Below are positions 18,789 through 27,338 of a stretch of DNA of 64,000 nucleotides, in pieces. Every line of letters begins with the position of its first letter. Within the stretch, counting starts at the first letter, position 1. The notes under the pieces are model-generated. The model was not told where the DNA came from and did not search any database. It saw only the letters and a list, made by a program, of their open reading frames with translations. The DNA is from Streptomyces sp. NBC_01446 (GTDB lineage Bacteria > Actinomycetota > Actinomycetes > Streptomycetales > Streptomycetaceae). A program made the position numbers and the translations under genes. The stretch lies in assembly GCF_026340095.1 (NCBI RefSeq), contig NZ_JAPEPO010000001.1:3130501-3194500 (forward strand). The letters run 5' to 3'.

Positions 18789-19394
18789 ATGACGACCGGC
18801 ACGGACCAGACGGACCGGCCCCGCCCGGCCCCTTTCGTACGCCCCATGCGGGCCGACGCACGCCGGAACTACGAGCGGCTGCTCGCCGAGGCGCGTACGG
18901 CGTTCGCCGAGCACGGCACGGGCGCGTCCCTGGAGGACGTGGCGCGGCGCGCGGGCGTCGGCATCGGGACGCTCTACCGGCACTTCCCGAACCGGCACGC
19001 GCTGATGAGCGCGGTCTTCGAGGACGCGGTGAACGAACTGCTGGCGCGCTCGCGGGCGCTGCTCGCGGACCCGCAGCCATGCTCGGCGCTGGTGGCATGG
19101 CTGCGCGACATCATCACTCATGCGGGTGAGTACCGCGGGCTCTCACGGGCTCTCATGTCGGCGTCGCACGACGCCAGTTCGGCCCTGTCGCGGTGCAGTA
19201 CGCCGATGCGCGAGGCGGGCCAGGCCCTGCTGTCCAGGGCGCAGCGGGCGGGTGCCGTGCGCGCGGACGTGTCGATCGGCGATCTGCTTCAGCTGACCAA
19301 CGCGATCGCGCTGGCCGCGGAGGAGACCCCGGACGAGCCGGAACTGGCGGATCGTTTGCTCCGGCTGACGCTGCGAGGCATCACCGCGGGCTAG
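18789..19394 (+). CDS. TetR-family transcriptional regulator
   Basis: 201 aa. N-terminal helix-turn-helix (about 25-70) with TGASLEDVARRAGVGIGTLYRHFPNRHAL, the TetR signature; the ligand-binding half is a Leu/Ala-rich helical domain of the SbtR-like kind. ATG with GGGAGGA upstream. It stands alone between the accA2 terminator and a converging DeoR gene, so its target is not evident. Confidence 0.9.
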   Translation: MTTGTDQTDRPRPAPFVRPMRADARRNYERLLAEARTAFAEHGTGASLEDVARRAGVGIGTLYRHFPNRHALMSAVFEDAVNELLARSRALLADPQPCSALVAWLRDIITHAGEYRGLSRALMSASHDASSALSRCSTPMREAGQALLSRAQRAGAVRADVSIGDLLQLTNAIALAAEETPDEPELADRLLRLTLRGITAG

Positions 19395-19467
19395 CGACCG
19401 TCCTACGGCAACCCGCAGCCGTACGGAGAAAGCTCCGCACCGGGTTCGGCCCCGCCCGGCGTGCTGC

Positions 19468-20433
19468 TCAGCGCCGCCGGAGGTCGGCCACCCTCGCCGC
19501 GCGCTCAGGGGGTGCCTGGTCGAGGGCGGAAGCGCTGCGCAGCTGGGGGCCGCCCGGGAGCTGGGTGCGGCGCTGGCCCGGCAGAGGTACGTCCCGGCGC
19601 GTCTGCCGCGTCGGGACGGGATCTCCCCCCGCCGGCCCCGTTCCGGTCGCCGAGGCTCCGGCGATCGCGATCTGCACCCCCTGGTCGGCGAGTGCCTGGA
19701 GTTCGGTGACGGCGCGGTCGTCGTGGGCGGGCGGTTCGTCCGTCACGAGGCGCGTGATCACATCGGTCGGCACCGTCTGGAACATCGTGTCGGTGCCGAG
19801 TTTGGAGTGGTCGGCGAGGACGACGACCTCAGCGGCGGCCTGCACCAGCGCGCGGTCGACGGAGGCCGACAGCATGTTGGACGTGGAGAGGCCGCGTTCG
19901 GCGGTCAGACCACTGCCGGAGAGGAAGGCGCGGGAGACTCTGAGTCCCTGGAGGGACTGCTCGGCCCCGCTGCCCACGAGTGCGTAGTTGGAACCGCGCA
20001 GAGTGCCGCCCGTCATGACGACCTCGACCCTGTTGGCATGGGCCAACGCCTGCGCCACCAGAAGGGAGTTGGTGACGACGGTCAGCCCGGGCACCCGCGC
20101 GAGCCGGCGTGCCAGCTCCTGCGTGGTCGTACCCGCCCCCACCACAATGGCTTCGCCTTCTTCGACGAGGCCCGCGGCGAGATCGGCGATGGCCGTCTTC
20201 TCTGCGGTCGCGAGATGTGATTTCTGCGGAAAGCCGGACTCCCGCGTGAATCCGCCCGGCAATACCGCACCGCCATGTCGGCGGTCGAGGAGTCCTTCTG
20301 CCTCCAGTGCGCGCACGTCCCGCCGTACGGTCACTTCGGAGGTCTGGACGACGCGGGCGAGCTCCCGGAGCGATACCGCTCCATTGGCCCGCACCATTTC
20401 GAGGATCAATTGACGACGTTCTGCAGCGAACAC
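19468..20433 (-). CDS. DeoR-family transcriptional regulator
   Basis: 321 aa. Winged helix at the N-terminus (RRQLILEMVRANGAVSLRELA, then TVRRDVRALEAEGLLDRRHGGAV) and the sugar-phosphate-binding DeoRC domain (about 75-235) with GAGTTTQELARRL and VVTNSLLVAQAL. Such regulators usually respond to phosphorylated sugars. The last ~60 residues are a basic, Pro/Gln/Arg-rich tail beyond the normal ~260 aa, perhaps a read-through past an altered stop. It lies 2.3 kb from the nucleoside cluster and is a possible, unproven, candidate for its regulation. GTG start at 20433. Confidence 0.9.
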   Translation of the reverse strand: MFAAERRQLILEMVRANGAVSLRELARVVQTSEVTVRRDVRALEAEGLLDRRHGGAVLPGGFTRESGFPQKSHLATAEKTAIADLAAGLVEEGEAIVVGAGTTTQELARRLARVPGLTVVTNSLLVAQALAHANRVEVVMTGGTLRGSNYALVGSGAEQSLQGLRVSRAFLSGSGLTAERGLSTSNMLSASVDRALVQAAAEVVVLADHSKLGTDTMFQTVPTDVITRLVTDEPPAHDDRAVTELQALADQGVQIAIAGASATGTGPAGGDPVPTRQTRRDVPLPGQRRTQLPGGPQLRSASALDQAPPERAARVADLRRR

Positions 20434-20615
20434 GAAACTGACAGTAACCCCAACGACCGTCTGCTTTCAGCAGTTTGCGCCGAATAACAGAAGTTGTTCG
20501 CACGGAACGGCAGGAAGTGGTATAGACGCCTATCTCCCGCGCCTATGCCCGCCGCATGGCAGGCAACAGGCTGTGACCTGCGGGAAGTTGATCGTGTCCG
20601 GCGAAATCGCCGCCG

Positions 20616-22064
20616 TCAGGCTTCGTCGGCCGTCTTCCGCGTGTGCAGCTGACGCGCCACCTCGGCGATCGAGCCCGAAAGTGACGGGTACACGGTGAAC
20701 GCCTTCGCGATCTGCTCGACCGTCAGGTTGTTGTCGACCGCGATCGAGATGGGATGGATCAGTTCGCTCGCGCGCGGGGCGACGACCACGCCGCCCACCA
20801 CGATGCCCGTACCGGGACGGCAGAAGATCTTGACGAAGCCGTCGCGGATGCCCTGCATCTTGGCGCGCGGGTTGCGCAGCAGCGGCAGCTTCACCCCGCG
20901 GGCGTCGATCTTCCCGGCGTCGACGTCGGCCTGCGTGTAGCCGACCGTGGCGATCTCGGGGTCGGTGAAGACGTTCGAGGAGACCGTCTTGAGGTTCAGC
21001 GGCGCCACCGCGTCGCCGAGGAAGTGGTAGACGGCGATGCGGCCCTGCATGGCGGCCACGGAGGCGAGCGCGAAGACGCCGGTCACGTCACCGGCGGCGT
21101 ACACGCCGGGAGCGGTGGTCCTGGAGACCTTGTCGGTCCAGATGTGCCCGGAGTCCTTGAGCCTGACCCCGGCCTCCTCAAGGCCCATCCCGCTGCTGTT
21201 CGGGATGGCGCCGACGGCCATCAGGCAGTGGGTGCCGGAGATGACGCGGCCGTCGGAGAGGGTGACCTCGACGCGGTCGCCGACGCGCTTGGCCGACTGG
21301 GCGCGCGAGCGGGCCATGACGTTCATGCCGCGGCGCCGGAAGACGTCCTCCAGGACGGCGGCGGCGTCCGGGTCCTCACCTGGCAGGACGCGGTCGCGGC
21401 TGGACACGAGTGTGACGCGGGAGCCGAGGGCCTGGTAGGCGCCGGCGAACTCGGCTCCGGTGACACCGGAACCGACCACGATGAGCTCTTCGGGGAGCTC
21501 GTCGAGGTCGTAGACCTGGGTCCAGTTGAGGATGCGCTCGCCGTCCGGCTGGGCGTCGGGCACCTCGCGCGGGTGACCGCCGGTGGCGATCAGGACGGCG
21601 TCGGCGGTGAGGGTCTCCTCGGTGCCGTCGGCGGTGCGCACGACGACCTTGCGGGAGCCGTCGGCGGCCTGCTGGCCCTCCAGGCGGCCGCGGCCGCGCA
21701 TCACGCGGGCGCCGGCCCGGGTGACGGACGCGGTGATGTCGTGGGACTGGGCGAGCGCGAGGCGCTTCACACGCCGGTTGACCTTGCCGAGGTCGACACC
21801 GACGACCCGCGCGGGGCTGTCGATGTGCGGGGTGTCATCGGCGACGATGATCCCCAGCTCCTCGTACGACGAGTCGAAGGTGGTCATCACCTCGGCCGTC
21901 GCGATCAGGGTCTTGGACGGGACGCAGTCGGTGAGCACCGACGCCCCGCCCAGGCCGTCGCAGTCGACGACGGTCACCTCCGCGCCGAGCTGGGCAGCCA
22001 CGAGGGCCGCCTCATATCCGCCAGGTCCGCCACCGATGATCACGATCCGAGTCACGTACTCCAT
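20616..22064 (-). CDS. NAD(P)H-quinone-dehydrogenase-like flavoprotein (LpdA type, no redox disulfide)
   Basis: FAD flavoprotein of the disulfide-reductase superfamily, 482 aa. The FAD loop [16 protein letters not shown] loop [15 protein letters not shown] and second FAD motif [10 protein letters not shown] are intact. The active-site motif reads [13 protein letters not shown], where true lipoamide dehydrogenases have two Cys; only the second is kept. So it cannot cycle a disulfide. This is the pattern of M. tuberculosis LpdA (Rv3303c), which reduces quinones. I start at ATG 22064 ([13 protein letters not shown]). A divergent gene starts 117 bp away. Confidence 0.9.
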   Translation of the reverse strand: MEYVTRIVIIGGGPGGYEAALVAAQLGAEVTVVDCDGLGGASVLTDCVPSKTLIATAEVMTTFDSSYEELGIIVADDTPHIDSPARVVGVDLGKVNRRVKRLALAQSHDITASVTRAGARVMRGRGRLEGQQAADGSRKVVVRTADGTEETLTADAVLIATGGHPREVPDAQPDGERILNWTQVYDLDELPEELIVVGSGVTGAEFAGAYQALGSRVTLVSSRDRVLPGEDPDAAAVLEDVFRRRGMNVMARSRAQSAKRVGDRVEVTLSDGRVISGTHCLMAVGAIPNSSGMGLEEAGVRLKDSGHIWTDKVSRTTAPGVYAAGDVTGVFALASVAAMQGRIAVYHFLGDAVAPLNLKTVSSNVFTDPEIATVGYTQADVDAGKIDARGVKLPLLRNPRAKMQGIRDGFVKIFCRPGTGIVVGGVVVAPRASELIHPISIAVDNNLTVEQIAKAFTVYPSLSGSIAEVARQLHTRKTADEA

Positions 22065-22180
22065 TGTCCCGCACGCTTCAAGTGCTTTCGCCCCGGGGGC
22101 CTCCGTCCGTGCGCGTCCCACGTCGGAGCGGCTTCTGTTACAGGAGAGACCCCGGCCACACCTGCCGTACCCTCGACCAC

Positions 22181-22618
22181 ATGTCGCTCTACGCCGCATA
22201 CGCCGGCAATCTCGACGCGCGGCTGATGACGCGCCGCGCACCGCACTCGCCGATGCGCTCGACGGGCTGGCTCAGCGGCTGGCGGCTGACGTTCGGGGGC
22301 GAGCACATGGGCTGGGAAGGCGCGCTCGCGACCCTCGTCGAGGCGCCCCGCTCGCAGGTCTTCGTCGCGCTGTACGACATCGCGCCGATGGACGAGGACT
22401 CCATGGACCGCTGGGAGGGCGTGGGGCTCGACATCTACCGGCGCATGCGCGTGCGCGTGGACACGCTGGAGGGCGAGGAGCCCGCCTGGGTGTACGTGCT
22501 CAACGGGTACGAGGGCGGGTTCCCCTCGGCCCGCTATCTCGGCGAGCTGGCGGACGCGGCGGAGTCGGCCGGAGCCCCGCACGACTACGTGATGGAACTG
22601 CGCAAGCGCCCCTGCTGA
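22181..22618 (+). CDS. Gamma-glutamylcyclotransferase-fold protein
   Basis: 145 aa, BtrG/GGCT-like fold: [13 protein letters not shown] is a slightly changed version of the YGSN start, and a glutamate-containing [12 protein letters not shown] segment and DRWEG follow. In the family the fold cyclises gamma-glutamyl groups; the exact substrate is unknown and the motif YAGN rather than YGSN makes activity uncertain. ATG at 22181; an in-frame ATG further up overlaps the neighbouring divergent gene's promoter. Next gene begins 92 bp later with its own promoter. Confidence 0.8.
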   Translation: MSLYAAYAGNLDARLMTRRAPHSPMRSTGWLSGWRLTFGGEHMGWEGALATLVEAPRSQVFVALYDIAPMDEDSMDRWEGVGLDIYRRMRVRVDTLEGEEPAWVYVLNGYEGGFPSARYLGELADAAESAGAPHDYVMELRKRPC

Positions 22619-22672
22619 GCAGGCTTCGTCGGAAACGACAAGACAACGATCCCATTCCCGTGAGGTCTGTCA

Positions 22673-22703
22673 TCTACGCGCGTAGGACCGAAGCGGCTAC
22701 CCT
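22673..22703 (+). promoter_or_regulatory. Palindromic operator and leaderless promoter of purine nucleoside phosphorylase
   Basis: TCTACGCGCGTAGG at 22673-22686 (core CTACGCGCGTAG perfect palindrome) lies where the -35 box should be. TACCCT at 22698-22703 is 7 nt before the GTG, so the mRNA is probably leaderless. Confidence 0.75.
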
Positions 22704-22710
22704 CGATCGC

Positions 22711-23547
22711 GTGAACGCATCTGTTACTCCGGACAACATCCAGGGCGCCGCCGGATTCAATCCCCGAGTCGCCGCCGACGCCGCCGCCACGCGCCTGCGC
22801 GAGCTCACCGGCGCCGACACCCACGACGTCGCCCTCGTGATGGGCTCCGGCTGGGCACCGGCCGTGGACGCCCTCGGCACCCCCGAGGCCGAGTTCTCCG
22901 TCACCGAGCTGCCCGGTTTCCCGCCGCCGGCCGTCGAGGGCCACGGCGGAAAGATCCGCTCGTACAAGATCGGTGACAAGCGCACCCTGGTCTTCCTCGG
23001 GCGCACGCACTACTACGAGGGCCGCGGTGTCGCGTCCGTCGCGCACGGCGTCCGTACCGCCGTCGCCGCCGGCTGCAAGACCATCGTCCTGACCAACGGC
23101 TGCGGCGGTCTGCGCGAGGGCATGCGCCCCGGTCAGCCGGTCCTGATCAGCGACCACCTGAACCTGACGGCGACGTCGCCGATCGTCGGCGCGAACTTCG
23201 TCGACCTCACCGACCTGTACTCCCCGCGCCTGCGCACCCTGTGCAAGGAGATCGACCCCTCCCTCGAGGAGGGCGTCTACGCGCAGTTCCCCGGCCCGCA
23301 CTACGAGACCCCGGCCGAGATCCGCATGGCCCGCACGATCGGCGCGGACCTCGTCGGCATGTCGACGGTCCTCGAGGCCATCGCGGCCCGCGAGGCGGGC
23401 GCCGAGGTGCTCGGCATCTCCCTCGTCACGAACCTGGCGGCGGGCATGACGGGCGAGCCCCTCAACCACGAAGAGGTGCTCCAGGCCGGCCGCGACTCCG
23501 CCACCCGCATGGGCGAGCTCCTGGGCAAGGTCCTGGGCCGCATCTGA
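22711..23547 (+). CDS. Purine nucleoside phosphorylase (trimeric type)
   Basis: Splits purine (deoxy)nucleosides with phosphate to base and (deoxy)ribose-1-phosphate. 278 aa of the trimeric PNP/MTAP family: [19 protein letters not shown] phosphate-site region, [24 protein letters not shown] and [15 protein letters not shown], then TNLAAGM with the base-binding Asn. GTG start at 22711 that is likely the first transcribed codon. Gene order PNP, mutase, deoC and ALDH gives the complete path from nucleoside to acetyl units. Controlled by the shared palindrome upstream. Confidence 0.93.
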   Translation: MNASVTPDNIQGAAGFNPRVAADAAATRLRELTGADTHDVALVMGSGWAPAVDALGTPEAEFSVTELPGFPPPAVEGHGGKIRSYKIGDKRTLVFLGRTHYYEGRGVASVAHGVRTAVAAGCKTIVLTNGCGGLREGMRPGQPVLISDHLNLTATSPIVGANFVDLTDLYSPRLRTLCKEIDPSLEEGVYAQFPGPHYETPAEIRMARTIGADLVGMSTVLEAIAAREAGAEVLGISLVTNLAAGMTGEPLNHEEVLQAGRDSATRMGELLGKVLGRI

Positions 23548-23580
23548 TCCCGTAGAGACACGCGAGAGGCTGGACGAACC

Positions 23581-25230
23581 GTGACCTTGCAGGACACCGA
23601 ACTGCTCGCCAGGGCCGAGGCCTGGCTGGCCGAGGACCCCGACCCGGAGACCCGCGAGGAGCTGGCGAAGCTCATCGAGAGCGCCGACACCAAGGCGCTC
23701 GCCGAGCGCTTCGCCGGCACGCTCCAGTTCGGCACCGCGGGTCTGCGCGGCGAGCTCGGCGCGGGCCCCATGCGGATGAACCGCTCCGTGGTCGTCCGCG
23801 CGGCGGCGGGCCTCGCCGCGTATCTCAAGAGCAAGGGCGAGGCGGGCGGGCTCGTCGTCGTCGGGTACGACGCGCGCCACAAGTCGGCGGACTTCGCGCG
23901 GGACACGGCGGCCGTCATGACGGGCGCCGGCCTGCGCGCCGCGGTGCTGCCGCGCCCGCTGCCCACCCCGGTCCTCGCCTTCGCCATACGGCACCTGGGC
24001 GCGGTCGCGGGCGTGGAGGTCACGGCCAGCCACAACCCGCCCCGCGACAACGGCTACAAGGTCTACCTCGGCGACGGCTCGCAGATCGTGCCGCCCGCGG
24101 ACGCCGAGATCGCGGCCGAGATCGCAGCGATCCGCACCCTCCACGACGTACCCCGCCCGGACTCCGGCTGGGAAACGCTCGGCGAGGACGTCCTGGAGGC
24201 CTACCTGGCCCGCACGGACGCGGTCCTGGCCCCGGACTCCCCCCGCACGGCGCGCACGGTCTACACGGCGATGCACGGCGTCGGCAAGGACACCCTGCTC
24301 GCCGCGTTCGCACGAGCGGGCTTCCCCGAGCCCGTCCTCGTGACCGAGCAGGCGGACCCGGACCCGGACTTCCCGACGGTGGCGTTCCCGAACCCGGAAG
24401 AACCGGGCGCGATGGACCTGTCCTTCGCGGCGGCCCGGACCGCGGACCCCGATCTGATCATCGCGAACGACCCGGACGCGGACCGCTGCGCAGTCGCCGT
24501 GAAGGACGGCGAGGACTGGCGAATGCTGCGAGGCGACGAGGTGGGCGCGCTGCTGGCGGCCCACCTGGTGGCCCGCGGAGCAAGGGGCGTCTTCGCAGAG
24601 TCGATCGTGTCGTCCTCGCTCCTGGGCCGGATCGCCGAAAAGGCCGGCCTCCCCTACGAGGAGACCCTGACGGGCTTCAAGTGGATCGCCCGGGTGGACG
24701 GTCTGCGCTACGGCTACGAGGAGGCGCTCGGCTACTGCGTGGACCCCGAGGGCGTACGGGACAAGGACGGCATCACGGCGGCGCTGCTGGTCACGGAACT
24801 GGCGTCGACGCTCAAGGAACAGGGCCGCACCCTGCTTGACGCGCTGGACGACCTGGCGGTGGCCCACGGCCTGCACGCGACGGACCAGCTGTCGGTACGG
24901 GTGGAGGACCTCACGATCATCGCCAAGGCGATGGCCGCACTCCGCGAAGCACCGCCGGCCGAACTGGCAGGCCTCCGGGTGGCGCGGGCAGAGGACCTCA
25001 CCCAAGGCACGACCACGCTCCCGCCGACGGACGGCCTGCGCTACACGCTCGACGGCGAGTACCGGGCCCGGGTCATCGTCCGCCCGAGCGGCACGGAGCC
25101 CAAGCTCAAGTGCTACTTGGAGGCAGTGATCCCGGTGGAGGCGCACGCGGACCTCGCCTCGGCCCGAGCAGAGGGCACACGGGTACTGAACGCGATCAAG
25201 CGGGACCTGTCGACGGCGGCGGGCATCTGA
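23581..25230 (+). CDS. Phosphosugar mutase, PGM2-like; probable phosphopentomutase
   Basis: 549 aa, alpha-D-phosphohexomutase superfamily. Active Ser in TASHNPP, metal loop DPDADR, sugar loop EEALGY and phosphate-binding RPSGTEPKLK are all present. In annotation such proteins are called phosphomannomutase, but the family's human member PGM2 is a phosphopentomutase, and here the gene is in operon with PNP (33-bp gap) and upstream of deoC. I therefore infer conversion of (deoxy)ribose-1-phosphate to the 5-phosphate. GTG start. A strong terminator follows, so deoC is separate. Confidence 0.9.
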   Translation: MTLQDTELLARAEAWLAEDPDPETREELAKLIESADTKALAERFAGTLQFGTAGLRGELGAGPMRMNRSVVVRAAAGLAAYLKSKGEAGGLVVVGYDARHKSADFARDTAAVMTGAGLRAAVLPRPLPTPVLAFAIRHLGAVAGVEVTASHNPPRDNGYKVYLGDGSQIVPPADAEIAAEIAAIRTLHDVPRPDSGWETLGEDVLEAYLARTDAVLAPDSPRTARTVYTAMHGVGKDTLLAAFARAGFPEPVLVTEQADPDPDFPTVAFPNPEEPGAMDLSFAAARTADPDLIIANDPDADRCAVAVKDGEDWRMLRGDEVGALLAAHLVARGARGVFAESIVSSSLLGRIAEKAGLPYEETLTGFKWIARVDGLRYGYEEALGYCVDPEGVRDKDGITAALLVTELASTLKEQGRTLLDALDDLAVAHGLHATDQLSVRVEDLTIIAKAMAALREAPPAELAGLRVARAEDLTQGTTTLPPTDGLRYTLDGEYRARVIVRPSGTEPKLKCYLEAVIPVEAHADLASARAEGTRVLNAIKRDLSTAAGI

Positions 25231-25243
25231 AAAAGGGCAAGCA

Positions 25244-25275
25244 AAAGGCCGGGGTCGAAACCGACCCCGGCCTTT
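25244..25275. terminator. Terminator after the mutase gene
   Basis: 14-bp perfect stem AAAGGCCGGGGTCG / CGACCCCGGCCTTT with AAAC loop. It lies between two convergent genes and probably serves both. Confidence 0.88.
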
Positions 25276-25288
25276 CCCGTCTCCGAAC

Positions 25289-25912
25289 TCAACCGGTCAC
25301 AAGCAGAACGGCCATCAGAACCGCTCCCACAACCGCGGGCGCAATAATCTCGTAGGCCCAGCGGATCGAAGGCTCGCCCTGCGCTGACGGCTTGTCGGCG
25401 CGGTCCCGGGCCAGCTCGCGAATCTCGTCCAACGACTGATCGCCGGCGGCCTTACGGGGCACGAAATCGGCGGCCCCACTCAGCCCCTTGTCCTTACGTC
25501 CACCCGGACGCCGATCGGCCTTCTTACGGGCGCGCATGGAGACCGGGATGGCCCAGAGCTGGTATTTGTCCCCACCCTCGGTGAAGACCTCGCTGGAGTA
25601 GCCGGCGCGCAGATCGGCGACGGACGCCCAGGGCAGGGTGATCGCACGGAACGGATTACGGACGCGCAGCCGGTCCTCATTCGCGTACACCGCGGGCCGG
25701 ATCGTGAACGCGACGACGAGCGGCACGGCGAGAAGCAGCCCCGCGACGGCCAGCCAGGCGGTGCGGGCGTCGCCGTTGACCAGGGCGTCGAAACCGAGCC
25801 AGGCCCCCATCACGAGCAGCAGGACGCCACCTGCGATACCGGCGGGAGAACGGTAGGCGCGCTCCGCCGCCACGGGTGCCGTGACGGAGGGCTGGGAGTC
25901 CGGGGTCTTCAT
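25289..25912 (-). CDS. PH-domain membrane protein
   Basis: 207 aa. Two N-terminal membrane helices (about 25-47 and 52-70), a bacterial PH-like (PF10756-type) domain with RPAVYANEDRLRVRNPFRAITLPWASV (about 72-130), then a charged segment and one C-terminal helix (about 187-207). Proteins of this kind are common beside membrane or stress genes in actinobacteria, with no known reaction. I start at ATG 25912 (MKTPDSQPS); the longer frame enters the repeat element. Converges on the mutase terminator. Confidence 0.8.
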   Translation of the reverse strand: MKTPDSQPSVTAPVAAERAYRSPAGIAGGVLLLVMGAWLGFDALVNGDARTAWLAVAGLLLAVPLVVAFTIRPAVYANEDRLRVRNPFRAITLPWASVADLRAGYSSEVFTEGGDKYQLWAIPVSMRARKKADRRPGGRKDKGLSGAADFVPRKAAGDQSLDEIRELARDRADKPSAQGEPSIRWAYEIIAPAVVGAVLMAVLLVTG

Positions 25913-25993
25913 ACCCCGATGATGCCTGAAGCAGGGAAGAACGTTGATTACGGCCTGAGAACAACCACAGAGGCCGAAAGCCCCACCGACTGG

Positions 25994-26175
25994 CCGTATA
26001 CGAGACGCGGCCCGGAAGACGGCGAGTCCCACCGGCCGCAAGACGCCGACGAGACGGGAGGGGACGCGGGGGCATGTGCGCGCGCAGTCACCAGCACCAC
26101 GTACAGGCAATTAACCAGCCGACGAGCACCCGTAGAACAGCGAGCACGTACATGCCCCCGCGGCCCCGCACCCAA
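25994..26175. repeat. Intergenic inverted-repeat element, copy 2
   Basis: Second copy of the element at 11876-12052, same orientation. GCGGGGGCATGT (26066-26077) and ACATGCCCCCGC (26150-26161) again flank exactly 72 nt. Left flank GACGCGGCCCGGAAGACGGC and right flank GTAGAACAGCGAGCACGTAC are nearly identical to copy 1, while the centre of the spacer has diverged. Confidence 0.85.
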
Positions 26176-26240
26176 AAACAAGCCGCAGCAGCCCGCACCG
26201 AGCCCGCACCCAAAAACAAGCCACAGCAGCCCGCACCCGA
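26165..26240. repeat. 38-bp tandem duplication
   Basis: Two units (26165-26202 and 26203-26240), each opening CCCGCACCCAAAAACAAGCC and differing at one or two bases. A shorter CCCGCACC repeats inside each unit. It joins the right edge of element copy 2. Confidence 0.8.
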
Positions 26241-26352
26241 AATCACAACGCCCCCACGCAGCGCCACGCAGCCGCACCGGAAAACACACCCGAGGGGCCA
26301 CCACCGGAACCCGTCACAGAGACCCACCACTCACCCCTCCCCCTGTACAGCA

Positions 26353-26372
26353 GCTACGCGCGTAGATATGCT
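26353..26372 (+). promoter_or_regulatory. deoC: deoC operator and leaderless promoter
   Basis: GCTACGCGCGTAGA (26353-26366) contains the perfect CTACGCGCGTAG palindrome. It abuts a -10 box TATGCT (26367-26372) that lies 6 nt before the GTG start, again suggesting a leaderless mRNA with the operator in the spacer of the promoter. Confidence 0.75.
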
Positions 26373-26378
26373 CCCCTC

Positions 26379-27335
26379 GTGACCATGCCCACTGCACCCG
26401 CACCCGCATTCGCCGACGCGGTCGCCTCGGACCGTTCACTGCGTCGCTTCCTTCACGGGCTGCCCGGGGTCGACACGGTCGGCCTGGAGGCTCGCGCCGC
26501 GTCCCTCGGCACGCGGTCGATCAAGACCACGGCCAAGGCGTACGCCATCGACCTGGCGATCTCTATGATCGACCTGACGACCCTCGAAGGCGCCGACACC
26601 GCCGGCAAGGTCCGCGCGCTCGGCGCGAAGGCCGTGCACCCGGACCCCACCGACCGTACGACTCCGCGCACAGCCGCCGTCTGCGTCTATCCGGACATGG
26701 TGGCGACGGCCAAGGAGGCCGTGGCCGGGAGCGACGTGAAGGTCGCCTCCGTGGCCACCGCCTTCCCGGCGGGCCGCGCCGCCCTGGAGGTGAAGCTCGG
26801 GGACGTCCGCGAGGCGGTCGCCGCCGGAGCCGACGAGATCGACATGGTCATCGACCGCGGAGCGTTCCTCGCGGGCCACTACCTGAAGGTGTACGAGGAG
26901 ATCGTCGCCGTGAAGGAGGCCTCGGGCGCCGCGCGCCTCAAGGTCATCTTCGAGACGGGCGAGCTGTCGACGTACGACAACATCCGGCGTGCGAGCTGGC
27001 TGGGCATGATGGCCGGGGCGGACTTCATCAAGACGTCGACCGGCAAGGTCGGAGTGAACGCCACCCCGGCGAACACCCTGCTCATGCTGGAGGCGGTGCG
27101 TGACTTCCGTGCCCAGACGGGCGTACAGGTAGGCGTGAAGCCCGCCGGAGGCATCCGTACGACCAAGGACGCGATCAAGTTCCTGGTGCTGGTCAACGAG
27201 ACCGCCGGCAGTGACTGGCTGGACAACCACTGGTTCCGCTTCGGTGCTTCGAGCCTGCTCAACGACCTGCTGATGCAGCGCCAGAAGCTGAGCACCGGCC
27301 GCTACTCCGGCCCCGACTACGTCACGGTGGACTGA
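26379..27335 (+). CDS. deoC: Deoxyribose-phosphate aldolase
   Basis: Cleaves 2-deoxyribose-5-phosphate to glyceraldehyde-3-phosphate and acetaldehyde. 318 aa, the longer actinobacterial form. The Schiff-base Lys218 lies in GADFIKTSTGK, and VIFETGEL and GVKPAGGIRT are the other family blocks. GTG at 26379 is chosen because of the -10 box 6 nt upstream; an ATG two codons on is possible. Three bases separate it from the aldehyde dehydrogenase gene, so they form one operon. Confidence 0.94.
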   Translation: MTMPTAPAPAFADAVASDRSLRRFLHGLPGVDTVGLEARAASLGTRSIKTTAKAYAIDLAISMIDLTTLEGADTAGKVRALGAKAVHPDPTDRTTPRTAAVCVYPDMVATAKEAVAGSDVKVASVATAFPAGRAALEVKLGDVREAVAAGADEIDMVIDRGAFLAGHYLKVYEEIVAVKEASGAARLKVIFETGELSTYDNIRRASWLGMMAGADFIKTSTGKVGVNATPANTLLMLEAVRDFRAQTGVQVGVKPAGGIRTTKDAIKFLVLVNETAGSDWLDNHWFRFGASSLLNDLLMQRQKLSTGRYSGPDYVTVD

Positions 27336-27338
27336 CCC

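Larger units (their letters stand above)
25913..26378. other. 466-bp intergenic region between PH-domain gene and deoC
   Basis: Holds the divergent promoters, repeat element copy 2 (25994-26175), a 38-bp tandem duplication (26165-26240) and the deoC operator. Open frames that cross it (for instance one opening MPPRPLPSRRR) have no protein-like conservation against copy 1. Confidence 0.7.

Noticed and set aside
22585..25146. 853-codon minus-strand frame opposite PNP and the mutase
   Set aside because: Antisense artefact of GC-rich codons; the plus-strand proteins have complete motifs.
26165..26240. Possible CRISPR array from the 38-bp repeats
   Set aside because: Only two directly joined units with no spacers and no cas genes.
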